The notes under the pieces are model-generated. The model was given only the letters and a program-made list of their open reading frames with translations. It made no database searches and had not been told where the DNA came from. Shown piece after piece: positions 25,476 to 37,805 of a stretch of DNA of 64,000 bases. The DNA lies in contig CM072886.1 in the NCBI GenBank assembly GCA_037013685.1, positions 72,257,859 to 72,321,858 on the forward strand, in the 5' to 3' direction. This DNA comes from Acridotheres tristis (Eukaryota; Chordata; Aves; Passeriformes; Sturnidae). Positions within the stretch are counted from its first letter, which is position 1. Every line of letters starts with the position of its first letter. A program made the position numbers and the translations under genes.

Positions 25476-28400
25476 AAGAAGAGACAATCTACTCACAAAA
25501 TGGAAAATTTAAGGGAGTAATTTTTTTATATGTGCTGTATACAAAAAGCCCACTAAAGTTAGCATCCCTTCTCATGAAAACCTGTGTAATATGACCTTAA
25601 GCAAGTAACAATTAAACAGCAGTAATTGAATAATATCAAATTCCCAAGAAGCTATGATAGCCATTCTTCCTGTTATTGATGTCAAGCTGATCCTCTGAGT
25701 ACTAGAAACACAAATGAGAGCTAAGAATTCAATAGGGAATCATTACAGAATGATAAGAAAAGTACAGTTAGACATAAAGGAATGATTTTAACAGCTTGTC
25801 CACTAACTGTAGCATTAATAAAATAATAATATTTGTACTCAGGAAGAAAGAGTGCTCTAAATTTCTTTAAAGTTGAGACTCTTCCTGTACATTTCAGTGG
25901 GAAGAGTTCTGTTCACACCACTGGAGCTCAGTTCTCCACTGAAGATGAATCCCATGGACACAGATCAACTCTTCATTGTGGAGTTTCCAAACTACAGATG
26001 TGGTGCACAAAAATGTCAAAATGTTAATATTTTTATCACTTCATGCACTGTCTCTTTTACATCAACACAAAAGACACCAGCTTTTTGAGTTTCTTTGTGA
26101 GCTATAGTGATCCTCTTTTGAAAACAAAGCAAATACTTTTCTTAAACTGATTCACAGTCAGTACTGTTAGAAGCCTTTTTGTGTTAAATGAAGAATATTG
26201 AAAAAAGATTATGACTTTTCTCCGAAGGTAAGCTGATCCAGAGAGACTAGTCTTAATGTAGTAAATAATGATTTTTTTTGCAAAGGTATCTGGGCTCCAC
26301 CATGTGAATGTTTTGATCTATCCTCTCTTAAAAAAAACCAAAAAAAGCCCTGCTTCTCTGTGCATTTCTAGGGAATAACTATACAGAGTTAACTTGTTGA
26401 ATAAATAACTAGTTTTTAGACTCTCTTGGCCAAATGATTGTTCCTCTAAATAAGGCAAAAGAATACAAACAGGAACAAAATCTTTTCATTTCCAAATGTG
26501 TAGATCATCCATATCTTATCAGAGTGGTTTAACCACGTCTTCCTTCTACCTAAAAATAAAACTGTTTACTGCTGTTCATAGATTTTCCACTGAAAAAATA
26601 GTATATGGAAACTTTTCCTTTAGTCTTAGGTCTTTCTGGTATTTTATTTATCTCATTTTTTTTTTTCCTAAGTCAAGGTGTAAAGTTTTTACAAGGTTTT
26701 GGAAGCATCAGCAGTCCTAACCCATATATTAAGCCACATCTTGCTATAAGATTGGTAAAAGAACAAAATTCAGGTTTATGATTGCTTTCAAGGCCTTTCA
26801 ACTTAAATGCAGATAGAGTGAAAATGGACAAAAATACATAACTTGTTATCAGTAGGCATCAATCTGACAGACTTTAAAAGTAAAGACAGTTTAAGTATGA
26901 GGTAAAAGGAATGCAGAGCCATTGCCTTAAGTGAACAGAAGTCACTGAATGAAAGAGATAGGATTAGAAAATTCTGCTTTGCTGCAGGACACAAGTAGGA
27001 AAAACTGTGTTTGGCATGGTCAAAATAAAAGATGTTGCAATGTGCGAGAACATTTTGATAAACGTGGAGGATTAAGAAGGACTTTCCCTTCATTACTTTA
27101 TGGAGAAACACCTCCGAGCCTTTGGTCAATACTAATGTCTCACATGGAGAACAAGCTTGGTTTTCAGGCTTTCTTAATAGACTGTACTAACCTGTTAGAA
27201 AGAGTAGTTGGGAAAAAAGTAGGTAACATGTAAAGCATGGAAAAGTAACAGAAGTTTTCCTTCATTCATATTGAGTATGATCTCTTGGGTAGATATTCTG
27301 GAGATGTCACAGAACAGGCTGGGGATGTTCTGCAGAGAGAGGACAGGTTAGGGACAATGGCATTGACTGGTGAAATAACATATGATCTTTTAGTCTGACT
27401 TACGTCCTCTATTTTGCTGTTTACTGATGCTACTAACTTGAACTTGTAACTTGAGGCAAATGTTCATGATACAGAAACTTCTTTTAAGGTCTGAAAACCT
27501 CCCTTGTCTTCCATTTCCCTATGCAACAAGATGCTATATATTGAAAACATGATACTACATGTCCTTAACATCTTGAAGTTGTGAGTAAAGTTATTGGAAA
27601 GTAAATTACCTACAGTATAGGGTATAATTCCCAGTAAAACTTCTCTCGTGTGCTTCAAGATTTTTCCCCATCTCTAATGTAATATTAAATTCACAGGTAA
27701 AAATGTGTTGTGTTTTACTGATTTTAGGAAAATAGGATTTAGATTAGACTGTTTATACCAGTGTACTAAGATTTTAAAAAGTCATATCTATGTGACAGAA
27801 GGGACAATAATAATGTTAATGCTGGAGATTTTTCATGACAATTGGCAACCATCTCTGTTATCAAAAGTAAGCAAATCTCAATCAAGGACTAGTAAGTAGT
27901 ATATGACTGCAATTCAACTCTATTCTAAGAAAAAAAAGACAGCCCTTGACATGAACTTCTCATTTATATATTATCCAAAAATAATATTTCATAGGAAATA
28001 TAAAGTTATGTCAACTCAATATTAAATCTTCCACAATATTTGCTATATAATTATAACAATATATAATGTTTTCATTATTTCATGCCTTTTTTCCTGCATT
28101 TGGAATTTTATGTTGTTACATAAAGTCTACACCTGAACACTACAATATTTACTTATGTAAGAATGCTACAGGTAACATATTAATACAAAAGAATGTCCTG
28201 TCCTTGATGGCTACAATCTTGTCCAATATTCTTTGTTTGTTCAATTGGAGAATTTTAAAATTGTTTTTAGAAGAAAATATATTGAGAAACACCTGGAAAA
28301 CAAGGTATTTTGCACCAGTTTCTCAACAAGAAATCTTAAGGACAACAAGATGACTGTGAATAAAGAAATAAAAGAGTATACATAAACTAATGTTTAAATT

Positions 28401-30360
28401 TTTTTCTTATTAGTAAGAGGTGACAAGAACATATTATGCTACTAGGTGAAGTTTCAGATTTTTATTGTACAATTTGATTTCCTTGAGATCCATATAAGAA
28501 AATTGAAGTAGTAAGTGACAGAATACTTTATTTTTTACTGTTTCCTCTGCATACACGGATCAAAGAAAGCTGGATAGATATTTGTTGTATTTGGCATCTT
28601 AATAACAACTCTGAATATTTATATTATTTAATCAACTTCTGAGTTCTGCTAGTATTTTAACCACCGAAATTAGCAATTTATACCTCCAAGTAAATAAAAA
28701 TTAGAACTGAAAATTAAATAGAAAAACATAGATATGGCACTAATAAATAAATAGATGAATATATTAGAGAGCAATGTCAGTTAAATCACTCCAGTTTATG
28801 TTTTGTCAGCATGTCCATTTTCAGAGGCATATAACATAGTAATAAAATTCTATCTCAGACAGCTTTCAAACCAGTCAGATAAGGAACACCTGGATTTTTC
28901 TGGCAATGAAAAGTATTGAACTGTAAAAAGTTTACATTTATCAAAATGAAATAATACAAAGAAATATTTCATGTACTGTTAAATTCAGTGTTATTTTTTA
29001 AAAAAACCAACTGAAGTCAAACAGAGACACATTTGGAGTTTACTTTCAATGTTTTTGTTACACTAATGTGAAGTAATAATACATTGAGGAAAATATAGCT
29101 CAATAAATAAGAATGAAAAAATCACTGTTAGATTCTTTCTATTTTCCAGAAGCTGTAAATTTTCAAAGTGCTTTACAGACAGAAAAACGTTGAGTTTTCT
29201 GACCAGGAGAATTTTGAATAATTTTTTCATCTTTATGTAGGAATCACTTATCAGAGGAAAGACTGGAAGAAAATGTTTTATAAAAGTGAAATGTTGAGTC
29301 AACATAGTGACGGCATGGGCACATCTATTCATTATTTTGTGTTTGCTTGTTTTTATTGCATCTTGTATTCCAGAGTGAGCTTCAGGGCAATTGTCATTTT
29401 TATTAAGAAAATACCCCTGAGGAAGTTTATTTGAAATTTCTCTCATCAAATATGGGCTTATGCTTTCAAGTTTTTATCACAGTTTTCAGTCTTGTAAAGT
29501 TCAGGTCTCTAAGGATGTCAAATAGATTCTTAAAAGTAGTGTAGGCAGGAACTGGAATCTGTATTTATGCAGATCTTTGTAGTCCTTCAAGTAGGCAACT
29601 AAAGTAATATGCCAGTGGATTACTTTTCAAACTTAGTTTTGTGGGATGGAAAATGACAGAAGAAAACCTTTACTTGAACATTATTTGGTGAGTTTTTAGG
29701 ATAAGAGATTATTTTTCTACCAATTATGAAATTTATAAATTTAAATTGCAAACATGAATAGAAGCTTTGCTTCAATATAATCTCAAAGTATATTTATATG
29801 TAATTTTCTGCCCAGTTACATAATTCTGTGTGAGGCCAATGCAATTTGCAATGATATCAACAGCAAAACTTCTTCTTGAGTTTGAATCTGGAGGGCTGGG
29901 ATCACTAACATTGGCAGGGGACTTCGATACAACTCCTTCAGAGATGGACACTATTTTCATCTTTACTCACCCTTTGTTCTGTTAGCAAAAGGCACCATGT
30001 GACATGCCTTCAACTTCTCTTTTAGCAGGCAATGTCAAATAAACTATATAACTCAGGTCAGTAGAAGCTGTTGGTCTTGATAATGGTTTCAGTTTAAGTA
30101 AGATGTTACAGAAATTTAACTTCATTTAAATTCAGATCATATGCCATTCCTACTCATCTAAACAAATTATGTTTTCATTAGTTGGAAAGACAGAACTAGG
30201 AGAGTGGAGAATTTTTTAACAGATTGCACCCAATTCTTCTTGAGGGTTTAAACTGCATATTAAATTCTTTGTCAGTCTGGAAGTATTATAGAGCATAAAT
30301 GCCATAGAATAGTACTTTGGCAAAATCTTCTTAGGGTTTCTGACTATTTATCTAATGCAG
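25476..30360. other. Unique AT-rich noncoding DNA
   Basis: Nearly 5 kb with no recognisable transposon or gene. Open frames reach 128 codons (29063-29449 -) but have no known motif. An A/C patch lies near 26331-26347. Confidence 0.5.
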
Positions 30361-30976
30361 TGTCCTGGGGTACAATGCAACAATGTGTATTCTATCACCA
30401 TCTGTTGAAATGTGGGAGGGGTGGTGATCCTTATCTCTGTGGGAGATATCCTCTGCTGATGTGCCATCTGATAAAATCAGGGGGATGATCATCGTTATCT
30501 TTTCACAACCCATCCTTCCTCCAGGAGATATATTCTGTTAATGGGCCATTAAGTCCTATTGTGTGACTGATAAGATTACATCATCCCATTGGGAGATGCT
30601 CCAGCCAGGGGCAGGAGCCAAGCCTTTCCTACCTAGATAAAAAACTGGGGCTTGGGACACGAAGGCAGATCTTTCCACTGGATCCCAGAGGAAAGTCGGA
30701 TCATTTCTACATCATCGCTGGATCTTCGGAGGAAAACTGCACCTTCTACAGGAGCACTGCTTCAACGGAACCACATCTGTCATCCAGGAGGACTGCAGCC
30801 ACCATTTATACGGACTGCTACCAACACCCTGACTGACAGGGTGTCAGGTTGTATTTCTGACTGTGTCAGTGGTTTCTCTTTTGTATTATTGTATGTATTT
30901 TATTTTTTCTCTTTTCTCCTATTAAATTGTATTACTGACTTGGAGTCTCACACTGGTTTTACTTTCAACCAACACA
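30361..30976 (+). mobile_element. Solo LTR of an endogenous retrovirus (ERVL-like)
   Basis: A 616-bp element starts TGTCCTGGGG and ends CAACACA, so it has the TG...CA ends of a retroviral LTR. It is flanked by a perfect 5-bp duplication, TGCAG (30356-30360 and 30977-30981). A 5-bp duplication fits class III (ERVL-type) integration. A TATA-like box (ATAAAAAA, about 30637) and a polyadenylation signal ATTAAA (30921-30926) lie in the expected order. No internal gag, pol or env sequence is present on either side, so it is a solo LTR left by recombination between the two LTRs of a provirus. The open frame 30652-31020 inside it is not a gene. The exact family name was not assigned. Confidence 0.85.
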
Positions 30977-30981
30977 TGCAG

Positions 30982-32790
30982 TTATTGCTGAAATTTCATA
31001 ATTCAGGTGCAAGATTATAACAACGAACCGTAGCAGGAGGAAAAGACAAAAAAAAATACAAGGAACAAACTGCACAGTGAGAAATAATCCTTTGTGCTCA
31101 GCACCTTACATATTCATTTAAACATCAATTTTTATGTATTTCAAAACAAGAAACATTCATACTGATCTGTGATGACTTCTTTGATTAATTCAATAAAGAA
31201 CAACACACTTAAGTAGATGGTTAAGAAACAAAACTTTAAAAATGCAGGAAATTATACGTGCAATCTGAAGAGGAATGAAAAGCTTTATTCTAGCAGAAAA
31301 AAATCATTAACAAACTAACATAACAATGATAGAATAAGCAAAATAAAATTGTTGAGGAATAAAAAGAAATTGTTCTTTTTTTTTCTTTGTTTTTCCTCAG
31401 ACACCAATGAATTTCTGGCTAGCAAGAAAATACAGTCTCACCTGTGGTTTTTATTTACAGATTATAGAAGAGATTTGGGGTTAAGCCTACTTCTTCACTT
31501 TGGTAAAATTCATATTTTCTCTCTGTGCATTTAACATGTGAGGAAGAAAATAGCAATAGTTTTTGTCTCCTCAAGATCAGTGAAGATACTCTTCAAGGTT
31601 TCCTTTGAAATGCATTCTTTTTGGAATATAATGCTGAAGTATATTGCTTTTTTTTTTCCTAAGAAGCCCAAGTCACTGACTGAAGTACTAAATGTTTTAC
31701 CTTGGGAGGAATATAGATTGTCTTGACATTTGACTATATTATGTTCTTCTACAGATGAATGAATTATTATAACATCTTCTGCCTAGTAAATGACAAGTTG
31801 ACATTTTCTTTTAGAGAAGTACAAACACATTTTTTCTAATAACTATTTAGGTGTAGAACTTTTTGTTTTCAAAGTCTTATTGTTTTTTGTAGTTACCATC
31901 TAAGACATTTCACTTAGAAAGAATTAACTTTTGATAATTATTCCCCCTGGAACTAGTAAGAGTAAAACAAAGTAATCCATTTGAGTCCTGATAAAGTAGG
32001 CAGGCAAGTAAGTAGAAAGAAATAATTTGTTTACGTAACATATTGAGAAGTACAGTGAGAGGTATTTCTGCAAATTCAGAGGAAGCTAAGTCTTGAGAGG
32101 TTTGTTTTTTTTCTTTCCCTTTTAAAATATTACCTGTCTTTTTAATTTCCAGCCTAAGGTTTCTGTTAAAGCTCCAGCTAAATAAAATCAGCTGTCAGCA
32201 AGAAATTTACTTAAATCTTTGATTCTTTCCTTAAATTCCACACATAAGATGTTTCCAAATGTTGCAGTATGGCAGAAACATACTATTATCAGCCACTATT
32301 CATAGTTTCTGCAGTATCTGGGCACACTGGGTGCAGCAAACTTAAACAAAGATGAAGACATAACATTAATTTTGAATGGACTAACTCAATGTCTAAAGGT
32401 CAAACCTTAGGTCTTTTGAAAAGTAGCTGCATTTCAACAGCTTCTATTATTGGGCTTCTGGAACAGAACATCAAAAATCAATTACCACCAAAAAGTCACA
32501 TACATTGTATCAGTGAACTTCTTTATTCTTTTTGACATATGCAGTTACAGGAACAAGCCAAATGTAACCAGGTTGCATCTGGACACTCAAGAGCATCCAT
32601 TGATATTGATTATCTATTCTGGTTTGTCCTCACATGCTCCATGCTTTCTCCATGTTCCTCTCACACTTCCTTTCCCTCAACTATTGCTGTTACCATTTTC
32701 AGCCGTACTCTCATTGATCTCGAGTTCTTCTGTATATAACCTCTCCTGAAATTTACATCATTCCAGCCATTTTGTTCTTCCTCGCTGTTC
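30982..32790. other. Unique noncoding DNA
   Basis: About 1.8 kb between two solo LTRs. Nothing recognised. It is not proviral internal sequence: no primer-binding site, gag or pol similarity is seen. Confidence 0.5.
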
Positions 32791-33223
32791 TGTTTCAGGC
32801 CAGGACAGGGTTAATTTTTGCAGTATCAAGGAAGGGGCATGGCTAAGACACTGAGGTTATTCTATACCACTTCATATAATTTCCAGGCTGTGGGGGGAAA
32901 GAGACTATCTCCCAAGGAGAAGGGGCTCCTTTGTGTCGAGGAAACATGGCAGAGGGATCTGTCCAGTATTGTCTGTGGTCGAGGGGTTTCTTGTACCCTC
33001 TGTTATTAATATTGTTGCTGTTACTGTTAATTTTCTTTTTTCGTAGTTGTTTCCCGTAAATTGTTCTTAACTTGTGATCTTTGCCTTTTGTGCCTCCAAT
33101 TCTCCTCTTCAGCCCCCAGCAGGGGTGGCGGAGGGGGAAAAGGATTCAGTGAGAGAGCGACTGGTGATTTGGACAATGTAAGTGGGGTGCTGAATTGAGG
33201 AGTGCCATTTCTAAACTGTGACA
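32791..33223 (+). mobile_element. Solo LTR, ERVL type, second family
   Basis: It starts TGTTTCAGGCCAGGACAGGG and ends near 'aaactgtgaca', the forms expected for the avian ERVL-type LTR group. Its interior includes 'aaggagaaggggctcctttg' and 'gtattgtctgtggtcgagg'. Near the 3' end a decayed polyadenylation region ('gtaaattgttcttaac') replaces the usual ATTAAA. I could not find a matching 5-bp duplication (TGTTC before, CTAGC after), so the ends have mutated or the copy was rearranged. It differs from the LTR at 30361. Confidence 0.8.
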
Positions 33224-33739
33224 CTAGCCAAATCACAAAATAAAAACCCTAACACCTTTATAGAAAAAGAGGAAGAGAAAAGCAGTGCCTATATATTACA
33301 ACTCTAGGCTTGTCAGAAAGGAAATACATCAAAAATTGAGCATTTACAACCAGCATAAGTATAATATGTAGCCAAAATCAACACCAGTAAACCAAAAGGG
33401 GTTGTATGAAATTATCATCTTAGTTTTGGGATGTAAACATAGCCGTTGTTCCTTTATTTCTTTACTTCATTATGTAGGCTTTTATGCCAGAAAATCCTAA
33501 TAAAATATGGGCTGTGATCAATAAAATTGAGTTTCATTTAAAAAAAAAAGTAGATTTCCAACCAAATATGGCTTATAGATCCCCAAAAACCCCCACTTAG
33601 TTTCATTTAGCATGCTATTTCATGGTCTTTTCTGAAAATGAAATTGTAATTGTGGCACTTCAGAACTGCAAGTATCATGAAATGAAAGTTTTCACTTGAA
33701 AAGAAGATACTGAGTGCAAATACCTCTGGCATTACACCA

Positions 33740-33761
33740 CACACATATATATATATATATA
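33740..33761. repeat. (CA)n-(TA)n microsatellite
   Basis: A short CA run is followed by about nine TA units. Confidence 0.8.
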
Positions 33762-34201
33762 ATGTTTTTATTTTCTAAAATTTTAAAAGGAAATAATTGT
33801 TAGATCAGTGTGTTAATTTATAAGAGGTGAAATATTATAATTACTCTCTAATTATAAAAAAGTAAAAAAAAAACACAAAAAGAAGATAAATTATTGGATT
33901 TGATACAATATTGTACTTAGACGTTTACTAAGAACAGAAAAAATTGTAAAGATATAAAACCTGAAAGCTCAGGATGGAAATGATCTTAATGTTAAATCTT
34001 TTAACATTTTTGCTTTCCCTCAGATTCTTGGTCAGGAGATTAATAAATGAGTCTGTGAAAACTGCAGTTTACAGCATAAGCAGAACACATGAGGTAAGTT
34101 ATGTGTCCAGAACTAGTAAACTCAGGTAGTTTTTTATATACTAAGTAAATTCTTCATATCTCATAATTCATGTGGAATTGGTATTAATATTCCACATATT
34201 T

Positions 34202-34270
34202 TTGGTTTGTTGTTGTTTGTAGGTTTTTTTTTTTTTTTGTTTGTTTTTGGTTTTTTTTGGGGGAGGGTGG
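34202..34270. repeat. G/T-only low-complexity tract
   Basis: Almost only G and T on the + strand (TTTG and GTTT units, poly-T runs, then a GGGGGAGGG run). It is the complement in type of the A/C tracts elsewhere. Confidence 0.75.
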
Positions 34271-35975
34271 TTATCTCTTTGGTTTCTGTGTATTTCGTCT
34301 TCCCCTTTTGCTTTGGACTGGAGGCCAGGGGAGCCTACTTTATTTTACACATACGCAGACTCCATCTCTTCAGTGTTCAGCATGAAATTGAAACACATTA
34401 AAGCAAAGGCCATATTCCCTCCTTTATGAATATCTTTAGCATTCAAACTATTGCAATCAAATGGAAGCTCATGGTATGCAAAAATCAAGCTCTGGACTTC
34501 ATATATAAAATCCCTCTGGAGTACAAGACTTTGGGAGAACTGGTGTTTGATTTTTTTCTCTTTTATCTTTGATTGTAGATACAGTAATTCTGGCCATATG
34601 AGGTCTGCTTTTAATTGGTTTTTTATGAATTTCTGTATCCTTTGATGCCAGATTTCAAAGATATAATGTAAGGTTTTGAGGTGACCAAAAAGGGTCATAA
34701 GAAACCTCTAGAGTAAGATCAATGTCTTGGACAGCAATGTAAGGACATACCTAGTTCTTCAGCTGAGAGTCTGGCAAAAAAAGCACTAGGACTGCAGTAA
34801 CATAAAATTGTAGCTGTGATTGAAGGTGGTGACAAAATCCCCTTTTTTTATAATGAGAACAGGGATCAAGCCTGTGATAAAGTAGTTTCCCTTCATGTTG
34901 TGTTGTACCCTGTTATTTGGTGATCAAAGTGATTGGTTTCATCAGGTTTTGTGTTTGGGGTTTATTTTACTTCATTTTTAATTAATTTCCTCCTCACTTT
35001 TGGTGCACACTTGGCATTCTACTATATTGCAGAATTTATTTCCTGTACTGATCATGGACCATTTTTTGCTTATAACTCAATCTTATCTCAATATTTCATT
35101 CCTACCAATCTCATTTCTGGCTCTTAGGCAGGATACTGCAGATAAACTAGGCTTTCAAATTTCTTGCCATAAGGGCTAAAATATAAATTAAAAAAAAAAA
35201 TTAAACTGAGACAGTGAAAATGTAGTGGTTTGGGCATTGCCAATAAATTAAAGACAAAATGAGACAGGAGCCTCATAATCAAATAAAAACTGTGTATGTT
35301 ACATGAGGGAACTATTTTATTTTTGTTATAGAAGCTAAGAGAGAGTGTATAAGAGTTCTGCTACTTTAGTAGAACACAACAGCCATCTGTTTCTCCACAC
35401 AAGCACACTGCTTGCCAGCTTGTAGCATGGTCAAAGAAATCTCACTTCTGCTTGTGCACTGACACTTGTCCAGGACAATATCCAGTCTATTGTGTTTCGA
35501 GGTCCTGGATTGCTCAATAGCTTTTCTGCGTTCACAATAAAAAGGTTTCAGTCAGCCTCTTTGAAAGTAATGTGAGAGAAGCACAATTATAGATATTCAA
35601 GTATTACTTGCTGAAGTGAGTTGCACAGGACCTGTACAGTTCACAGGAACTAAAGCATACAGTTTAACCATCTCTCTAAATTCATGTCTTTCTGGTGGTG
35701 TACAAGGGGCTTTGAGTTGCAATGGCTGACAATGCAAACTTCAGACAGGTTTGTAAGTTCAGAGGTAAACATCACAGAGTGTGCAGCTTTGGTTAAGACT
35801 ATAAAATGAACCCTTTTTTCCCCGGAAAAAAATCACACAAATGTGATTGTAGTTCAGTTGGCCTCAGTGGTGGGTCACCCTCCCTACACTTAATGAGAGT
35901 GGCTGTGTAAGTGGCAAATTGTGAAAACTCGGCTGTCAAATAAGACTTTGTGGAACCTCTGTGTGTATGCACATG

Positions 35976-36387
35976 CAGAATCATAGTATTGTTCAGATTG
36001 GAAAAGGCCTTTAAGATCACTGAGTCAAAATGGTATCCCACTACTGACAGTTCCACCACTAAACCACGTCCCTATGTGCCATATCTTTACATATTTCTAA
36101 AACCTCTGGGATGATGAATCCACTACTACCCTGGGCAGATATTGCCAGTGTTTGCAATCCCTTTGTTGAAGAATTTTTTCGGAATATCCACTCTAAACCT
36201 CTGCTGTTATGCCTTGAGGCCATTTACTCTTGTCTTATCACTTTTTACTTGAGAGAAGTGACTGACCCTCACCTCACTTCAGCCTCCTTTCAGGTAGCTG
36301 TAGGGAGCAATAAGGTTCCCCCCTCAGCCTGCTTTTCTCTAAGCTAAGTAACCCCAGCTACCTCAGCTGCTCCTCTTGAGACTTTTT
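35976..36387 (-). mobile_element. CR1 LINE fragment, 3' end, reversed
   Basis: On the + strand it opens with the inverted CR1 tail ('cagaatcatagtattgttca', 'ggaaaaggcctttaagatca') and continues through 'ccactactaccctgggcag' to 'agctacctcagctgctcctc'. It contains the 3' terminus and is 5'-truncated near 36387, where it meets another CR1 in the opposite orientation. Confidence 0.85.
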
Positions 36388-36395
36388 ATAAGTGT

Positions 36396-37692
36396 TATGG
36401 TCAATGACTCTGTATCCAGGCAGAGTCCAGTGACAAGTGATGTTCCTTAGGGTGTCCATCTTGTTATTGGTGCTCTATATTATGACTATCAATGACATAG
36501 GCAATAGGATCAAATGCACCCTTGTGAGAGACTGAGATGTTAATGGTTAATAACTGAATTGGCCATTTTCAAAAACACCAGGTGCTGTACTGACAGTGTG
36601 CAAGGGAACAGCCCAGGTGCAAAGGAGATGATCACCAGAGGATAACCATGACAAATCAATCTTTGTTTAACAACAAGCTGGGGTTTGAGCCAGATTAGGA
36701 GAGAGAGACCAATAAGAAGCAGACACTGTGGGGGTCTCTCTGTGGGGGTCTGTGGATAGTCATTCAGTGCCATTTCACTCTAATCCACCCCAAGGGATCT
36801 ATTAACAAGAACCTGAGTTGCCCCTTAGAGGCAGGTTGCAGCCACCCTCAGCAAGTTTGCAGATGACACAAAGCTGAGGGGTGCACTCTACACAACAAGA
36901 GAGGATGCCATCCAAAGGCACCTGGACAAGAACTAGGCCCATGAGATCATGGTGAATTTCCACAAGTCCAAGTGCAAGGTGCTAGGTAAGGATAACTCAA
37001 GACACAATACAGACTGGGAGAAGAACTCATTGAGAAATGCCCTGTAGAAAAGAGGTTCTCATGGATGAAAAACTGGAAGCAATCTGACAATGTGCACTTG
37101 CAACCCAGAAAATCAGCCACGTCCTGGGCTGTATCAAAAGAGCCATGACCAGCAGGTTGAGGGCTGGTTCTATCTCTCAATTCCACTCTTCTGAGATCCC
37201 ATTTGGAGTATTGTGTCTACATCTGGAGTCCTCAGTACAGAAAAGACATGGACCTGTTGGAGTGGATACAGAGGAGAGCCACAAAATCGTTCAGAGTGCT
37301 GGAGCACCTCTCCTATGCAATTCATCCTGAAGAGAAAGGTCCAGTGAGATCTCATTGCAGCCTTTCAGTGCTTAAACAAGTCTTATAAAAAAGGGGGATG
37401 ATGACTTTTTACACAGGCAGATAGTGATAGCAAAAGAGGAACGAGTTTATAACAAGAGGAGGAACTTAGATTAGATGTAAGGAAGAAACTCATTCCTCAC
37501 AGGGTAGTGAGGCACTGGAACAGGATGTGCAAGGAAGTTGTGAGTGCCCAATCCCTGGAAATGCCCACAACCAGGTTGGATGGGGCTCTGAGCAAACTGA
37601 TCTACTGGAAGGTATCCCTGCCCGTGGCAGAGGGGTTGTAACTAGATGATCTTTAAGGTTCCTTTCAAACCAAGTCACTCTATGAATGATTG
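36396..37692 (+). mobile_element. CR1 LINE fragment, interrupted by an insertion
   Basis: A forward CR1 copy enters ORF2 at 'ggtcaatgactctgtatcc', continues through the 'aatgacataggcaataggat' block, is interrupted at 36523-36842, and resumes at 'caccctcagcaagtttgcag'. It then runs through 'gggctgtatcaaaagagcca', 'aagacatggacctgttggag', 'tagattagatgtaaggaag', 'ggcactggaacaggatgtgc' and 'ctagatgatctttaaggttc' to a decayed tail near 37692. Without the insert it is about 975 bp. Frameshifts break the reverse-transcriptase reading frame. Confidence 0.92.
36523..36842. mobile_element. LTR-like element inserted in CR1
   Basis: Sequence from TGTGAGAGACTGAG (36523) to ...GGTTGCA (36840) is foreign to CR1 and splits the CR1 coding region exactly where CACCCT is repeated (36517-36522 and 36843-36848). 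The TG start, CA end, size (318-320 bp) and 6-bp duplication fit a small solo LTR of class II (ERVK-type), which usually makes 6-bp duplications. It contains a doubled GTGGGGGTCT motif (about 36727-36752). I see no clear TATA box or AATAAA in either orientation, so the strand is left open. It could also be another short cut-and-paste element. Confidence 0.6.
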
Positions 37693-37718
37693 TCTGATGA
37701 TGGTCCTTTACAGCCTTC

Positions 37719-37805
37719 ACTAGGTCTGTTGTCCTGTGGACACACTCCAGACACCTCAGTGTCTTTCTTGTAGCAAGGGATCAAAACCAGGGGAACAATG
37801 TATAC
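37719..37805 (-). mobile_element. Short CR1 fragment, reversed
   Basis: 'ctgtggacacactccagaca', 'cctcagtgtctttcttgtag' and 'aagggatcaaaaccagggg' match an inner 3' region of CR1 in reverse. It is under 100 bp and lacks the tail, so it is a remnant or part of the same rearranged cluster. Confidence 0.6.

Larger units (their letters stand above)
33224..35975. other. Unique noncoding DNA with simple repeats
   Basis: Contains a TA run (33740-33761) and a G/T-rich tract (34202-34270). A segment near 35500-35560 holds AATAAAA, but nothing else about it indicates a gene end. Confidence 0.45.

Noticed and set aside
30652..31020. 122-codon open frame
   Set aside because: It lies almost wholly within the solo LTR 30361-30976 and starts near its TATA-like box. 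There is no coding similarity.
30361..33223. A provirus bounded by the two LTRs
   Set aside because: The two LTRs belong to different families, and the 1.8 kb between them shows no gag, pol or env similarity.
35976..37692. Single CR1 with a 5' inversion (twin priming)
   Set aside because: Both oppositely oriented copies contain 3'-end sequence, so they are two insertions.
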